Positions 11,644 through 22,386 of a stretch of DNA of 64,000 nucleotides are shown one piece after another (within the stretch, counting starts at the first letter, position 1; each line of letters opens with the position of its first letter). The notes under the pieces were generated by a model. It had not been told where the DNA came from. It made no database searches and was given only the letters and a program-made list of their open reading frames with translations. The stretch covers positions 51,232,052-51,296,051 of the forward strand of contig NC_092635.1 of NCBI RefSeq assembly GCF_039555335.1. The letters run 5' to 3'. The translations under genes and the position numbers were made by a program. This DNA comes from Amphiura filiformis (Eukaryota > Echinodermata > Ophiuroidea > Amphilepidida > Amphiuridae).

Positions 11644-13490
11644 AGTGGCAAAATTGCGACAAGAACTGGGAAAAACTTTTTTTCGGGAAAAATATTTTTA
11701 CAATATAACAGTAATGGAAAGAAAAGTGCAAATATTCGTCATTTTCCGGCACAAATATTTTTGGCAAACTCCTAATTTGCATAATAGTCGCTATGCCTCC
11801 AGCTAGCTCGTCAAAATACAAGGTACCCGTCACCTAGTTTGTATCTTTGATATGACAAGCGTGTTACACGATTTTGCAAGTGCTGGTTATCTTAATGAGG
11901 GATTCATCAGTATGTCGCGATTGTGCTCGATGCTCGATTCAGAATCCGTTAATGTCGCCATCTGTAGTCATAGTGATACAAAGGAACGGTTTATAATTAT
12001 TTGGGGTTCATCAGTATGAGGGAATCACTACGAGATTAAGTACGATAGAACATTTTTATTTATCTATAAGTCCCTTCACATCAATGATTATCTGTACATA
12101 ATAGTTTGCCTATGAACTGCCCTACCAAATTATTTAACAAGTATGAGTAGGTCAATTTCACCATAATAGGTCATGCTTTATTTTATAAAACATTGCTAAT
12201 ACATTAACTTTGTAAGTGTTAGGGCCCAATGATTATCCTCAGCTTCGACTGATTGCATGCGCGTGTAAAACATTGAATTCATTGAACAGCGTCACTTGGC
12301 GTTGGTATACTTTTATCCTTCATTCGTGTTACATATCAAATGTGATCTTTATTAGATTGTACGTTTGCCGTTTGTGTGGTTTATTAGCACATTAAAGCTT
12401 GCTCTAAAAAATGTCAAAAAATAATTTTGATGAATTTTAGGGATGTTGAACCCTGTACTTTTGAAAAGTTTTGGTATTGATACATGTATATAGAGTACTA
12501 AAAAAATACATCATATCTTCATAATAACTATTATCTTCCATGTTTGCTATTGGCTTTGCATTTACGCAAACCCAAAATGTATAGGATAACACCAATTGAT
12601 ACAGATTAAATAAAGACTGCAGTCGCTGCTGCCTCCTTGTATATGTAATCCAATTTAAGTAGTACTGTAGCCATTACGGAAAACAAAACTCTTGACAAAA
12701 CACTTCTGTACTATTTAACGCAGAGGATCAGGGTTTATGTATAAATAAGATGGGGCCAATGGACTACGGAGAGTCTACAGAGGATGCCGTTGTATTGCCC
12801 TTCTTCTCCGTTCATGATGTTGGTACTGCTTCCTGGTTTCTCTTAATACAATAAATGTATTTTAAACAAAACCATGGACGAATAATAGAGCACGAAGTGC
12901 GATGGACTTGCAACTCCGTTCACCGACGTGAGGACAGTGACAAAAAATGAGTCCTTATATAATTACGCGATTTACGTAGCCAATATCGCTAGCTATCGTT
13001 GGTGGCAGCAGCATTTTTCTGTAATTATATATTCATATATTCATAATGTATCAAGATGGCGGTCGAGTCCCGGTTCTCTGTCTCTAATTCTGTGGTGGCA
13101 GCAGCATTTTTCTTCAGTCACGTGATAATGGGACCGGCGAATAATACACGGGGGAAGCCGACGGTGTCCCCACTTTTTTGCATTGCGCTGGTATATGAGT
13201 TGCAACGGCCTGACAAAACGCAGAATTGGAATTTCTGATTTTACAATAATTTTTTCTTCATTTGTAAATGTAAATAATGCTTATTATCAATAAATGTGCC
13301 GATGTGGTTTTTTTGGTTGCGTGTGGTTTATTTATTTATTTTATGTTTGCATAAGGTTGAAACACACTGAAGTGAATAAGTGGTGCTGTCTGATAGGCCA
13401 ACAGGGATTTTCCTACACCATGTTTTTTCAGTTAGCCAGGACCCTCAAATATTAAAATCGGTTTGCCATTAATCTGGTGGTAGGTATCAG
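11644..13490. other. Spacer without recognised gene
   Basis: ACAATATAACAGTAATGGAA near 11700 resembles a stretch near 14815. GTGGCAGCAGCATTTTTCT appears twice (about 13001 and 13093). No gene or clean transposon found. Confidence 0.35.
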
Positions 13491-13498
13491 CATAGGAG

Positions 13499-13660
13499 CC
13501 CGGGGGGGGGGGGGTACTCAAGTTTGGTTTTGGTAGGGACGTGCCGCTGAGAATTTGAAAGTGGTCCCATAAATATTTTTAAAGACATTTTGACCCATTA
13601 ATATACCAAAAGTCAAAAGTCCATCCCCGTTTAGTCTTTTGTACTGAGTACCCCCCCGGG
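13499..13660. mobile_element. C/G-ended MITE with 8-bp target duplication
   Basis: Ends are CCCGGGGGGG...TACTCA and TGAGTACCCCCCCGGG. The exact flank repeat CATAGGAG lies at 13491-13498 and 13661-13668. Related C-tract ends occur near 40780 and 42285. Confidence 0.8.
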
Positions 13661-14556
13661 CATAGGAGTTAAGCATAGCTCAACACAGGGGTCAAGGATT
13701 CAGAAAAAATAGGCCTATAGGTTGACCTATCTGTCTATCTTGACCTACCTATCTATCTTGAGTTATAAGCAAATTTTCAAATTTTCAAAAGTGTCAAAAA
13801 CTAAAAGTGCTCCGATTTCACCGAGTGGTCTCAAATTGTCCGTCATATAAAAAAAAAACAAGTCAAATAAAGAAAAGTTCTCACCATCAACGGAACATCG
13901 CAAAATAGGTTAACGGTTAATGGGCAATACGGCCTACGGGGAGGGTTGACTATTGTCAAATTTTGGTAGTAACGAAACATTCTAGACAGTGCAAACTATT
14001 CCTTATTTGACTTTATTTTCATGACGAACAGTTTGAGACCGTTTTGAAATTTGACTGCTTTGATTGGCCCCTACGCCTATACCCATTATACCTAAAACGG
14101 CTAACACGCAGATTATGACAGCTGAGGACTCTGGCTAACAGATTAACATGGTAGATGAAAATGTCTAAAAGGGGAGGTTTTTGATTATTGGCCCATGGAC
14201 TAATACCCCATGTGTCTCGAGTGGACGCATGCTGCGCAGCCACGCGCGCTTCCCGCGCTCTATTCGAGGGTGTTGCGATACATAGAAATATAGTTTGTCT
14301 CGTCCAAAGGTGTTTTACTTTAGTAAAACCTAGATACGCTGAAGCGTATACTGATGCACGGCAGTGAACGTAATCGTTCCGGCTGAAATCCAGAAATGAC
14401 GTCATTTGTTCTGGTGCTGCCACTTCCGGGTAAAACGGGAGAAGAACATGCCTTTTGCAAACAAAATGGCCGACTCGTCCCGGCCCTTTCCAGCGAAAAT
14501 ACAGCTTATTTAGCCAATGTGAACATGGGGTCATCGGTTATAATATTTTCCTATCA

Positions 14557-14778
14557 TACCGTAAAACCCCGTCTACAAGCATATATAGTGTTTTTTATAA
14601 AACCTTAATTAATTCGAAGCAAGTGTTAATATACAAATACAATAGATCGGTCTTAAAATAATACTTGTTTGTATATGCTTGGATCCGTAATCTATTTGCT
14701 CAAACTCTATAATGGCGGTGGATTAACGTAGCTTTCATCAGAAGCACACTATATGCTTGTAGATGGGGTTTTACGGTA
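14557..14778. mobile_element. Palindromic MITE, TACCGTAAAA family
   Basis: Arms start TACCGTAAAACCCCGTCTAC and mirror it at the right end, with about 33 bp of pairing. The TA at each end suggests a TA target. A related element sits in the G2 intron. Confidence 0.7.
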
Positions 14779-15018
14779 TTGGACTAACACGTCAGCTATA
14801 TGGTATTTCACGATATAACAGTAATAAAAAGAAAACTGCAAACGTTCGTTCGTCGGATGTTTGACGAAGTGACCAGCTCTAATGACGTCACTATGTAAAC
14901 ACCATAGAAGTATAAATAATTAATTAGGTAATACCAAATATGGAGGTATCCAAAAGTATGCTAATTAGAACAGGTTAGAAGGCACGACGAATCAGAATAC
15001 GATTCTGGTATCCAATTC

Positions 15019-15061
15019 TATGCAAATGAGTTGAAGGAGGTTACGTGAACATGTAGACTAA
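15019..15061 (+). promoter_or_regulatory. Orphan copy of the G1 upstream motif
   Basis: Near copy of 8881-8923. No MYND exon follows within several kilobases. Either a relic of a lost gene copy's promoter or an unrelated dispersed repeat. Confidence 0.3.
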
Positions 15062-16026
15062 TGCGGCTCTTGTGTATACCGACCTCTGTGGTCTCGTCTC
15101 AAGTTGAGAGCAACGCCATTTTGGATTTTGCAAAAATCCTAAACCAATAGTTTTATTCTCGTTAGTTAAAGATACTTCCCCGGAGGGCACTTTAAGGGCT
15201 TCGTTAAATCGTGTCGTGTTAGGTGATGCTGTAGGAGTCGTATATGACTCTCAAGTCTAAAACGCCTTTTACTCAAATTCAATACAGATTGCACAACAGA
15301 ACACACTGTTTGATTAAGTTAACAATATATGAATCTTTAATGTCAAGAAATCATTTAGAATAATTAAAATTCATTGTTTAGGAATGTTTATCCGCCAGTC
15401 TTCTTTGTTGGTCACTACGTTAATGTTGCAATTTTCCGGACGACTAAGGTATAATCCTGATTCAAACCTGAAGATCACTGTTCAACGAAGTGCATAATGA
15501 TCCTGACTCTGGAAAATATGTTTGCATTTAGGCTTTTAGGCCACCGACAGGAAACTTTTTTGCCTTATTCTGAACTTTATTCATTGTTTGCAGAAGTCCC
15601 TTCAGGTCCCGATTGACACATTCTAGGCCTATATGTTAGCTCTGATGTTTTGTTGGAAATGGCTAAAGAACAACGCAACAAGTTCAACAACCTGACATCA
15701 CACTTGATGTGATTCCTCAAATCCTGTCGATTTCACATCTGGATATTGTGTGTACTAGAGTTTCTTCGTTTCTGCATTCGAACGGGTGTCCGTTTTTCCC
15801 CTTACTTATCCCAAAGAACTGGAGCAGATCCAAATATGGGGCTTAAGGAACTGCTGGAGAGCCTGAAAAAGGGACCCTTGACCGCCGCACATACCCGTAC
15901 CACCTTAACATGTGAGTGCCCCCCGGGATTTCCACCCCCCGCTAAGAAAGATTCAACCTGAATCTTCCCCTGAGGGAAGATGAGTTTCAAATGGAGCTGC
16001 TAATGTGTTAATTCCATTTGACATTC
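15062..16026. other. Spacer without recognised gene
   Basis: A 71-codon ORF (15746-15961) has a proline-rich end but no recognised domain. Confidence 0.3.
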
Positions 16027-16080
16027 ATACTTCCCCTGTGGCAGATATTTCCTAAATCTTCCACAGGGGTAGTGTGAATT
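16027..16080. repeat. Short inverted repeat
   Basis: ACTTCCCCTGTGG and CCACAGGGGTAGT pair across a 20-base AT-rich loop. CTTCCCCTGAGGGAAG just upstream at 15963 is a related small palindrome. Confidence 0.45.
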
Positions 16081-16142
16081 TTAAGTGGAAAAGCCCAATA
16101 GCACCACCTTTAGGGCACTCATTTTCCGTTATTATTATTTTG

Positions 16143-16247
16143 TCAATACAGGTTCTTATTTGATATGACAGGGAGCTTCACCATCTCGTTTACCATCTTA
16201 GCAGGATTATCTTTGGTGACATCGTTATCGCTTGGATTGGGAGACAT
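16143..16247 (-). CDS. Unrecognised micro-ORF, 34 aa
   Basis: Reads MSPNPSDNDVTKDNPAKMVN and ends with a stop after VISNKNLY. Its low-complexity-free, polar composition is unlike the noise around it. No domain, no paralogue in the window and no splice signals worth naming. Probably chance or a transposon fragment. Confidence 0.12.
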   Translation of the reverse strand: MSPNPSDNDVTKDNPAKMVNEMVKLPVISNKNLY

Positions 16248-16873
16248 TTTAACATAACCATAGCGTTACTTCATTTGGTTTTTATGGGTGCACCCAAATA
16301 ATAAATAAATGAACTGGAAATATCGACTTTCACTCCTATTATGTCAGAACTTGTCATCATGCATCATTTTGCACCAGGAATTCGACTGTTCAGTGCCACC
16401 AGTGGGTAAGTGCAATAGCTGCCATGTGTAGATGAGTATAATATATTGTGTGTAAATTGCCAAACGTTCACAGGGCAGCTATTGCACCTGCCTACTTCTA
16501 GCCATGAGCAGTCAAATTATTTGTACGGCGATCTAAATGGTGTTTTGTAAAAAAAATATAGTAAAAGATGTACGATTTTATAAAACGAATTTGGGTTTTT
16601 TGGGTGTTTTTTTGTTTTGTGTACTACTCAGGTGCATGGAGATGGAAACTATACATAGATGCGTTTATAAGAGAATCGTTTTGTAGCCAAACCGTTCCAT
16701 ATGTCTCATCAATACACAAATCCTATATCATTTTCAAGGAATTCTGTGCATAACAACGTAGCCGATAAAGCTGACCATTGTGGCCCAAAACACACCATAT
16801 AAATCATTTGGCGACAATCAGAGATTTTGCAGCTAAAAAGCGCACACCCTACAGATACCACAATAAATCACCG

Positions 16874-16955
16874 CAGCCAGGATCAGCTCCCCGAGTTCTC
16901 GTACGGGTAACCGAGACAACAAGCTTAGTAGCTTGTCCAGGGGAGTTTCACGTTA
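16874..16955 (-). mobile_element. SINE fragment, antisense
   Basis: Reverse complement of the middle of the SINE at 51151-51530. Shared runs are GGATCAGCTCCCCGAGTT and TTGTCCAGGGGA. Confidence 0.7.
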
Positions 16956-17008
16956 GCTCAATCAAGTAAACAGAGACTGTGCCGGGGCTCGAATAACTTC
17001 GTAAGGCA

Positions 17009-17098
17009 GATGCCATTCTAGTGTTCCGTCCATTAATGCCACTCATTAGGTTCATCGTACACGCGTTACGTCGATAACAAAATGGTACAACCCTTTTA
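17009..17098 (-). pseudogene. Relic of the C-terminal end of a DUF4470-like gene
   Basis: The strand reads VVPFCYRRNACTMNLMSG followed by decayed sequence. This matches the C terminus of G2 (VVPFCYRRNVRTVNLMTG). On the plus strand both loci share GTTACGTCGATAACAAAATG. Only about 90 bases are recognisable. It lies about 460 bases beyond the G2 stop in the same direction, so it is an older tandem copy or a partial duplication of the G2 end. Confidence 0.75.
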
Positions 17099-17105
17099 GC
17101 TCTGC

Positions 17106-17554
17106 TTTGGAGTTTTGTTTTCAAAACTAAACAATATAGCTCAATATCCCGCTAACCTTGACCGTTTTTCGATGGACCATAATGGCTAGATACAACGTCT
17201 TCAGCAGAATTCTTCAAGTCTTCACAGCATATCAACACCATCGCCCGCCCATCGTGTGTCCTGAAGATGTCGACATGTCGATCTAGTGAAAACGTTCAGA
17301 ATGAGTTTGAACCTGTGCCGTGTTGAAGTCAAACCTCTGTCCAATTTTATATACCACTAACCATGATATTGAACAGAATCTTGCGTATTCTAACATAAAA
17401 AAATCTCTTTCGAGTGAATATCACCAACCCTTTAGTGTCTTTACCCCAAAACATGTTAATCTACAAGAAAGTCGTCTGATGTAAAACGGCACATGTTGAA
17501 TTATTTTGATAGAATGTATCCTTACACATTGATCCAATAGCTCCCAAGTGCACA
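17106..17554. other. Spacer between G2 and its relic
   Basis: CCTGAAGATGTCGACATGTCG at about 17259-17279 is a short palindromic phrase of the kind seen in retroelement tails. Nothing else to support a call. Confidence 0.25.
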
Positions 17555-19318
17555 TCAAGGGAGATGCCATTCCAAGGTTCTATCCATTCCAGTCATTAGG
17601 TTCACCGTACGCACGTTACGTCGATAACAAAATGGTACAACCTTATTAAGTTCTCCCTTACGAAAGTCTCGAAGTTGAAACCCTACGCTTTGTTTCACTT
17701 CTTGAAAGGTCGGCACTTGTTGTGTGGATCTTAAGTCGTCTGGAAGAGTGTTGATTGCCAGGTATTCAGCTCTCAAATAGTTGACAAACCACCTCATGTA
17801 ATTGAAGTATTCTTGCGGGAAGTAAAACCCACGATCAAAATTTCTAGTGATTTCAGTCACAACAAACTTCGGATCCTTAAGCTTCGCGTGAGCTCTTTCG
17901 TCATCGGAATAGATATCGTGGGTTGCTGCAAGTGCGCATGATTGAATCATGTCGAAGCGTCCACCACTAAGTGCAATTTGTGGAAACTCATGAAACTCTG
18001 GAGGACCTTGTAATCGTGCCCACGGAAAGTATAAGTGCCAGTTCCAGTAGTGAGTTACAATCGTGGAGCAATTGTTATCACGATTGAGAAACGGTTTCAT
18101 CGCCTTCAGTAGAACCTGAGTGCCAGCATAATCAGCGATGTTCGATGTGAATATGCGATCAAATTTGCAAGACTCTACGTTTAGCCTTGTTTGTAGGTCA
18201 AGGCAGTTCCACACGATTATAGATATCGTAAGAGACCCGGCTTTCAGTTTTGCGATAACTCTCTTGATCTGATCAGATATGTACGAATGGTACATCACAA
18301 CCATGGACTTATTATAATGATGTTTCCTTACTCTTAGATAATCCCATTCACCGAATGGAGTTAGATCAGGCTGGATACAGTACACAAACTTGTTCTTTTT
18401 GGGTGATGATAGCATTTCAAAGGATTCTTTTCTAGAAAGAGAAAACATGAAGCCTGTGAATGTCGGATTATCGTATGCAAGATTCTGACTGCATGTACCA
18501 ACAAAAGGGACGAAATCCCCTCTTTTATTGTATTTATCATACGATAGAAGCAACTCTCTAGGCAACCCCAATCGGTACAGTCTTATACCGTCCACCGAAT
18601 CTGGTTCATCGATCAATCTTTGGCGCTGTTCATGGAGATTGATGTAACCTGGATAACCATCTCGACATTCTAAACTCAGCCACGCTTCCCAAACCTCTCG
18701 CATTGGAGCTATATCTGCTTCGGCAAGTTGTACGATACCTCCAGTAGCATTGGCAAGATCACCGGCTGAAAGAGTTTGAAGCTCTTTGAGACAATCTACC
18801 AGAAACTGGTAATCTTCTTCAGGCAAATGAAGAGAGTACCAGATGGTGGTGATTCTTTCAGCGATGTTGGGGTCATCAGAGTACATTATCATCATGTACA
18901 GTTGCAATACATTTCTAGCTTGCAGAAATGGGTCGAAATCGTTGAGAACGGTGTGCAGGGTGCCTTTGAACTCTTCAGGTAAGGATGCAACTGTAAGAAT
19001 CCAGTTTCTAAGATTGCCACAACCTGCAGACAGAATCGAATAACTACCCAGCAGTGGATCTTGCTCTGATGGCTTAACCGATGTTTTATCTTTGGCGTTT
19101 TCATTCGAATTTAAATTTAACAAATCTACTCCTAAAGCATTGCCGATGTAAAACGGAGCGACAACAGGCAGAGTAGCCAGGCGAGCAAACTTTTCTTTCA
19201 TGACAGGTGCAGCTCGTAGGATTTCTTGCTTAAATTGCTGACATCCTGGCTTGTGGTTTTTCCAACGCTGTCGCTGACAAGTTGCTCCACAGTACCAAGC
19301 ACTGCAACAAGCCGAGCA
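17555..19318 (-). CDS. G2 coding exon 2
   Basis: 587 codons plus stop TGA. The acceptor is TTTATGCAG, directly before TGCTCGGCT. It carries the second half of MYND finger 2, the DUF4470-like core and the C-terminal block. Confidence 0.9.
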   Translation of the reverse strand, partial: CSACCSAWYCGATCQRQRWKNHKPGCQQFKQEILRAAPVMKEKFARLATLPVVAPFYIGNALGVDLLNLNSNENAKDKTSVKPSEQDPLLGSYSILSAGCGNLRNWILTVASLPEEFKGTLHTVLNDFDPFLQARNVLQLYMMIMYSDDPNIAERITTIWYSLHLPEEDYQFLVDCLKELQTLSAGDLANATGGIVQLAEADIAPMREVWEAWLSLECRDGYPGYINLHEQRQRLIDEPDSVDGIRLYRLGLPRELLLSYDKYNKRGDFVPFVGTCSQNLAYDNPTFTGFMFSLSRKESFEMLSSPKKNKFVYCIQPDLTPFGEWDYLRVRKHHYNKSMVVMYHSYISDQIKRVIAKLKAGSLTISIIVWNCLDLQTRLNVESCKFDRIFTSNIADYAGTQVLLKAMKPFLNRDNNCSTIVTHYWNWHLYFPWARLQGPPEFHEFPQIALSGGRFDMIQSCALAATHDIYSDDERAHAKLKDPKFVVTEITRNFDRGFYFPQEYFNYMRWFVNYLRAEYLAINTLPDDLRSTQQVPTFQEVKQSVGFQLRDFRKGELNKVVPFCYRRNVRTVNLMTGMDRTLEWHLP

Positions 19319-20974
19319 CTGCATAAATGACAATAAACAAAGACACGATAAAATGCTATTGGAGAGATAATATACCGTAAAAACTCGATAGTTAGCATAA
19401 TTTATTACTATCGAGCGCTTTCGAAAACATGAAATTGTACCGGCGCTTCACCAACTGAGCTAATGGGTTGAGACATAAATTTACAGGTTTACTTGTTCGT
19501 ACAGTATGTAACTATGCGAATCGATGATTTGCTTAAAACCTTTTTATACTTTTGTGGATGAGATTGGCTCTTCATGTTTGCATGTTTCCAAAGCGCTCGA
19601 TATTAAGCATATATGTGACCGTCCACGGCGAATTAGCCGTAAATTCCTCCTCCGGTCAATTTTGTTTTATTTTGTGTTTAAAAAATAAACATCAGAAACT
19701 TAAAAATGGTATATCATTTGACTTCAAACGATATCCAGAAGCGGGGTTATGGTTTGTTAAACTTTGCTCCTTCAACATAATTATAGCTTTTTACGTTTTT
19801 ACATGTGTCTCTTTTTCCACATTGTTGGCAATAAATATCAAACAGTCATAATTGGTGGTCATTTCAAATCATCCCCAAGTCAACGAGGTTTAAGAACGTT
19901 CTCTCATTGTTAATTGTTGGTTATGCATACCTGTACAATGCCTGGTAACCCACCACTTGAACAGGATTTAGCAATATAAGCAAACAAAGACCAGAGCTAT
20001 TAAAAGTTCTATAGCCATCTAAGGTAGAAGCTTATTATCCACTTCAACAATAGGATTATTGATTAGTTTTTGAAATGAGACGGATGTCGGGCCAGCTTGT
20101 AACCGATGAATATGACCTTCGTACACATTTTACACCATAACTCAGAATACAATTTAGGGAATTTACGGCTCATTTGTGCTGCCGGGTCACATATAACTAT
20201 CGAGTTTTTACGGTACACAGCAAGAATATTGATAGACAGAGGAACGGGAGAGGAAGACGGTCAGACAGACAGGCAGACAGACATGACACAGAGAAATGTT
20301 TACATAAACGTTGTGTATAGAACATCATTATTAACATGTAAAATTTACCTCAGAACTGTAATATTTTATGTTGCCAAATTATGTAAAATTTTAATTACTT
20401 TTACCAAAATTAATTAAAGTTGTAAATCATATTAACCAAATTATATCCAATTTTAATTGATTTTATTAAAATCAATTAATTGATTTACCACAATTAATTA
20501 AAATCAATTGTAGCCATCGACACACAGGTAACGATTCATAAATGGTATGTCTTTTCAATATCCTTTTAAAGACGCATTGGCAACATCAATAATATGCTTT
20601 ATTGGTTGCTGTTGACCGTACTGAAACATCTTGTTCACACTTTACAAATGATAATTTACTCTGACAATTCGATCTCTTCAATTTGCAATTAGACAGACAA
20701 ACAGACACCCGACACCCCGATAGACACCCAGACAGACAGACAGACAGACAGACAAAAAGATATAAAATCATACCTCTTTCAATTTTTCCGTTTGACCACA
20801 ATTTGGATTTGAGCATTGCCTTGGTGTCCACTCCTGACATTCTGGACTATGCCTATATTTATCCCATTCTCGACATTTCTCTTTGCAATACTTGGCTACT
20901 CCACAAGAACCACATGCCACTTCATTCTCGATTATTTTTTCACATCGCCAACAACAACCACGCTGAACATCCAT
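17555..20974 (-). CDS. G2: double-MYND / DUF4470-like protein, two exons, 654 aa
   Basis: Coding exons are complement(20774..20974) and complement(17555..19318), joined in phase 0. Finger 1 runs CCWRC...CGSC...YCKEKC...HSPEC. Finger 2 begins with CSNPNC in exon 1 and continues as CSACCSAWYCGATC with H89 and C93. The core motif GCGNLR is at residues 166-171, followed by TVLNDFDPFLQARN, and later FDRIFTSNIADYAGTQ. The C terminus has the family block VVPFCYRRNVR and ends EWHLP. The frame is open throughout, so the gene looks functional. The 1455-base intron carries an 843-bp inverted-repeat element and GACA microsatellites. A decayed copy of the last 30 or so codons lies just downstream at 17009-17098. 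Molecular function is unknown; a methyltransferase-like fold is inferred only. Confidence 0.9.
19373..20215. mobile_element. Inverted-repeat element inside the G2 intron
   Basis: 22-bp perfect ends begin TACCGTAAAAACTCGATAG and mirror it at 20194-20215. AGCGCTTTCGAAAAC near 19406 and CCAAAGCGCTCGAT near 19588 are further inverted motifs. No transposase. Same terminal phrase as the 14557 element. Confidence 0.75.
20257..20283. repeat. GACA/GGCA microsatellite
   Basis: Short run of CAGACAGACAGGCAGACAGA in the right flank of the intronic element. Confidence 0.6.
20690..20757. repeat. GACA microsatellite in the G2 intron
   Basis: Imperfect then pure GACA repeats (AGACACCC variants first). ORFs on both strands here are repeat artefacts. 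Confidence 0.75.
20774..20974 (-). CDS. G2 coding exon 1
   Basis: 67 codons starting MDVQRGCCWRCEK. The donor is GAG then GTATGA. On this strand the ATG follows a good acceptor-like run (ATCTCATTGCAG), which suggests a non-coding exon further upstream. Confidence 0.88.
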
Positions 20975-21245
20975 GATCTAGGCTGCAATGAGATTTAAAC
21001 CATTTCATTTTTTAACCTTCTTCAAAAAGGAATATTGTTTTTAGGTTCTAAATGAAAAAGTGCACGAGGCTGTTTCTGTGCACATAGATCCCCACTCCAC
21101 GCAATATTTTGTTATTAAAAGGTCAACTAGTTTGCCCCGCAGGGCTACAAAGAACCACTAACCGAGAAATAATGGATATCCAACAAGCTTAAACTATAAA
21201 CAGGGCTTGAAGAATGATGGAAATTAAGGGGTAAAAGTTTCAAAC

Positions 21246-21726
21246 ATTAATATTAAAAGTAGAATATATATTCTTTGGTGTCAAATTACATTAAGGTTTA
21301 ATATTGTTTTTCATTAAGGTTACTCTTGCTTTCTTGCCCTGCGGGGCCCACTTGTAGTGTTAAATCGTCGTATGGGGGTCGCCGGCCTCGGGCCTGCCGG
21401 TCCTACGGCCTTCATGTTTTCTCTATTGTTGTGACGATAATTTATTTGCATAATTGAATATTGATCATTGTGCCTTAAGCCCGGATACCCGATGATTTTG
21501 GCCCCGCACACCATGGGACTCCAAATCCGGTACCACGCTCTAATTTTTCCTTTGGCTAATTCCCCAATCAAGCTTCATAATAGTATCAACAAAAAACACC
21601 AACGACGACTAAACATTCCAGGTGGGACCCCAATATAAAGGCCCCACAGGGCAAGAAAGCAAGAATAAGCTTAATGTAAAACAGTGTAATTTGACACCAC
21701 AAAATGTATATTCTACTTTTAACATG
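21246..21726. mobile_element. Inverted-repeat element with about 105-bp arms
   Basis: Arms 21246-21355 and 21625-21726 pair imperfectly: AAAAGTAGAATATATATTCT with its mirror, GGTGTCAAATTACA with TGTAATTTGACACC, and TTTCTTGCCCTGCGGGGCC with GGCCCCACAGGGCAAGAAA. Confidence 0.65.
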
Positions 21727-21888
21727 TCGACATCCACTTTTACTAAGTCGACTTGGCATAATAATTTATCTTACCCTGTCAACATCTACTTTATTGCCAA
21801 GTTGATTTGGCGTGATAATTAATCTTGACATGTTAACATAATGCTGATAATAAGTCGACATGGAAAGATAATTATCTTGCCAAATCGT
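21723..21888. repeat. Three degenerate units of about 55 bp
   Basis: Each unit has CATGTCGACAT- or CTGTCAACAT-like start, AAGTCGACTTGG-like middle and GATAATTAATCTTG-like end. Confidence 0.5.
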
Positions 21889-21985
21889 GGCACTTAGACG
21901 CTTCCGCAATTTCCCCTGTGTACATGTATTAAAACATAATGAAGTTAAATAAATCAAATTTTAATACGACCAGCACACAACACAC

Positions 21986-22386
21986 AAAGATAAGGCAAAA
22001 AAATGTTTGTTTCCTGTAGCAGGTCCAAAAAGTCAAATGCGAAATGCGGGTGTTTTTTTAATCCATGTCTGGAAATGGAAAAAAATACCCTTTTCGCTGC
22101 AAACTGGAAAGGGAATTTTACAGTGGGTTTCTCCGACACAAAAAAAAAATCATATTCAAGAATATTTATGACCCCTTTTCAACCTGCAGTAGTTTTTCAC
22201 TACCGTATGCTCGTTTGTTGTGCAATATGTAAATGTTTACTCCAGTAGTGTTTTATATTATTTTTTGGTGATTTTTCCGGGTTTTTTTCTTTTTTTCTTT
22301 GTAAGTGAAAAAACTTCAAATGCGAACAATAAGCCGTCAAAAACGAAACGCGCGCGCTACAGGAAACAAACTTTTTTTTTTTTGGC
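21986..22386. mobile_element. TIR element, GTTTCCTGTAGC ends
   Basis: Left end GGCAAAAAAATGTTTGTTTC continues CTGTAGC. The right end is GCTACAGGAAACAAAC followed by a T run and GGC. A similar architecture with different sequence occurs at 44569-44769. Confidence 0.65.

Noticed and set aside
12700-13020. Possible fossil LTR, because GGTGGCAGCAGC resembles sequence found next to LTRs
   Set aside because: No paired LTR, no gag or pol similarity and the motif occurs twice by local duplication. Not supported.
14019-14534. 171-codon minus-strand ORF
   Set aside because: No recognisable domain, no paralogue, composition like the surrounding spacer. Considered chance.
20690-20976. Plus-strand ORF across the GACA repeat and G2 exon 1
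   Set aside because: It is the antisense of a real exon plus a microsatellite.
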